Below are positions 4,462 to 5,561 of a DNA stretch of 5,561 bases, one piece after another; position 1 is the stretch's first letter, and the number at the start of each line of letters is the position of its first letter. The notes beneath the pieces are model-generated. The model had not been told where the DNA came from and ran no database searches. It saw only the letters and a program-made list of their open reading frames with translations. The translations under genes and the position numbers were made by a program. The stretch lies in the NCBI GenBank assembly GCA_905208455.1, contig CAJLPK010000093.1, positions 1 to 5,561 of the forward strand, given 5' to 3'. This DNA is from an uncultured Bacillota bacterium (GTDB lineage Bacteria > Bacillota > Clostridia > Christensenellales > QAND01).

Positions 4462-4836
4462 ATGTATAAAAAAAAGACAAGCTTCCTTGCTGCGGTGCTG
4501 ATGCTGGGGATGCTATGCCTGGCAGGATGCGGCAGCGCAGATAACCAAGCGTATGTAGGAAAATGGAATATGACGGGCGGCAAGGCCAACGGCGTTATGG
4601 TGACGCAGGAGGAGATCCAGGAAATGATGCCCTCCATGAACCTTTCTGTGGAATTTAAGCAAGACAACACCTGTGAAATGGTTGTAATGGGGCAGTCATA
4701 TAGCGGAACTTACGAGATTACAGAAACAGGCGTCATCATTAAAGACGATGTTTCAGAGCAAGCAATGACAAAGCAAGGGGATCAGCTGGTGCTGCCCCAG
4801 GGGAATGTGGAGATCTATCTAACCAAGGAAGGATAA
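4462..4836 (+). CDS. Small secreted lipoprotein of unknown function
   Basis: A 124-residue predicted lipoprotein. It has a classic type II signal peptide: MYKKK, then a hydrophobic core (residues 8-19), then lipobox LAGC (20-23), with C23 the lipidated residue, followed by GSADN. The mature part is about 100 residues and looks all-beta. YVGKWNMTGG (31-40) resembles the opening Gly-x-Trp strand of small lipocalin-like or META-like lipoproteins common in Clostridia. LSVEFKQDNTCEMVVMGQSYSGTYEITETGVII (61-93) alternates as strands and turns. I do not recognise a specific family and assign no function. It stands downstream of the terminated PadR operon with its own promoter, so it need not share its regulation, although an envelope location fits the neighbours. 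Confidence 0.85.
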   Translation: MYKKKTSFLAAVLMLGMLCLAGCGSADNQAYVGKWNMTGGKANGVMVTQEEIQEMMPSMNLSVEFKQDNTCEMVVMGQSYSGTYEITETGVIIKDDVSEQAMTKQGDQLVLPQGNVEIYLTKEG

Positions 4837-4855
4837 GGGCTCCCAGCCCAAAAAG

Positions 4856-4893
4856 GAACAGCCGGGCTCATGCAGTGATGTCCCGGCTGTTTT
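4856..4893. terminator. Bidirectional intrinsic terminator between convergent genes
   Basis: AACAGCCGGG (4857-4866) pairs perfectly with CCCGGCTGTT (4882-4891), giving a 10-bp GC-rich stem with a 15-base loop. On the plus strand the stem runs into TTTTC. On the minus strand it runs into TTCCTTTTT. It lies between the lipoprotein gene and the convergent GntR gene and can serve both. A smaller dyad, GGGCT-CCC-AGCCC, sits just before it at 4837-4849. Confidence 0.85.
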
Positions 4894-4936
4894 CTGTGTA
4901 TAAGGGATACAGCAGCTGAAAGCAAGCGCGTTGCCG

Positions 4937-5561
4937 TTATCTGTGGAAAAGAAACCGGTCGCTTGGCTGCTTTTGTGCCAGATCCTTCCAGTACGCGATG
5001 CCTTGGCGGGCCGCGTGAGCCGCTAAAAACAGATCCTTACGCTCCAAAGCCTCCAGCAGCAATCTGTGTATGACCAGCGTGGACTCAATGGCCTTTCCGC
5101 TTTGCGTATCCTCCAGGATCAGCGGGGAAATAATGTCAAAGGTAAACTGATACATATCCTCCAGCATTTTATTCTGCGTTGTGTGGGCAATGGTTCGATG
5201 AAATTCATTATCCAGCTGCACAAGCCCTTCCATATTTCCCGGCTCATATTGACAGATCCATCGCGTTTTTTCGAGATTTTGTGAAAGAGCGGAGAGGTCT
5301 TGCTGGCTTATATGCAAAAAGGCACAGCGAAGGATGCTAAATTCCATCTGTTCTCGAAAGGCCAGAACCTCCTGCCAGGTCGTGCCTTCCAGGAGCATTT
5401 TGAATTTCCATGGCGTGTAAAAGGAAATATCCTGAGGGCGGGCAATATAAGTGCCGTCGCCGCGCCGTACTTGAATGATCGTCATGGACTCCAAGATCTT
5501 GACCGCCTCCCGTACAGAGGTCCGGCTGACGCCAAGCAGCGTACATAGCTCGGTTTCGGTA
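4937..5561 (-). CDS. GntR/FadR-type regulator with FCD domain, N-terminus cut by window edge
   Basis: A one-component regulator, probably a dimeric repressor released by a sugar acid or other small carboxylate. The frame is open to the right edge, with 207 residues visible of a family near 230, so about 25 N-terminal residues are missing. The visible part starts within the winged helix: ETELCTLLGVSRTSVREAVK is the family's HTH block, followed by the wing RRGDGTYIA. The FCD effector domain follows, with AFREQMEFSILRCA and its metal-binding set in order: D and H in DNEFH (codons at 5210-5212 and 5198-5200), H in VIHRLLLEAL (5066-5068) and H in AAHAARQGI (5015-5017). All four expected ligand residues are present. 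A TTG near 5494 is internal, not the start. Its targets are outside the window; the FGGY kinase is a possible but distant candidate. Confidence 0.92.
   Translation of the reverse strand, partial: TETELCTLLGVSRTSVREAVKILESMTIIQVRRGDGTYIARPQDISFYTPWKFKMLLEGTTWQEVLAFREQMEFSILRCAFLHISQQDLSALSQNLEKTRWICQYEPGNMEGLVQLDNEFHRTIAHTTQNKMLEDMYQFTFDIISPLILEDTQSGKAIESTLVIHRLLLEALERKDLFLAAHAARQGIAYWKDLAQKQPSDRFLFHR

Overview
The window looks like chromosomal DNA of a low-to-mid GC Firmicute, probably a gut-type member of the Clostridia. The reasons are strong AAGGAGG-type ribosome binding sites before nearly every gene, sigma-A-like promoters, short hairpin terminators with T-runs, and the protein families present: PadR, DUF1700/HAAS, DUF4097, a small Gly-Cys lipoprotein and a GntR-FCD regulator. 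No species can be named from the sequence. I see no tRNA, rRNA, insertion sequence or CRISPR array.

Layout. Positions 1-1378 (minus) hold most of an FGGY-family sugar kinase, cut at its C-terminus by the window edge. A 275-bp non-coding stretch with the kinase's likely promoter (extended -10) follows. Positions 1654-2160 (minus) encode an XRE-type helix-turn-helix regulator that is tethered to the membrane. A divergent control region separates it from a three-gene plus-strand operon: a PadR regulator (2326-2649), a DUF1700/HAAS membrane protein (2663-3316) and a DUF4097 beta-solenoid surface protein (3313-4302), closed by an intrinsic terminator. A small lipoprotein gene (4462-4836) with its own promoter follows. 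It converges, across a bidirectional terminator, on a minus-strand GntR/FadR-type regulator (4937-5561) cut at its N-terminus by the window edge.

How the genes work together. The PadR, HAAS and DUF4097 genes form a known type of envelope-associated module: a cytoplasmic PadR repressor, a membrane protein with a cytoplasmic helical signalling domain, and an extracytoplasmic repeat domain of the kind also found in LiaG-like envelope-stress proteins. The padR-like promoter contains a perfect 25-bp inverted repeat across its -35 element, which predicts autorepression. The divergent XRE gene has two palindromes of its own over its promoter, so each arm of the divergent region seems to have its own operator. 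The kinase and the GntR-FCD regulator at the two edges are typical of sugar or sugar-acid catabolism and are probably unrelated to the module between them.
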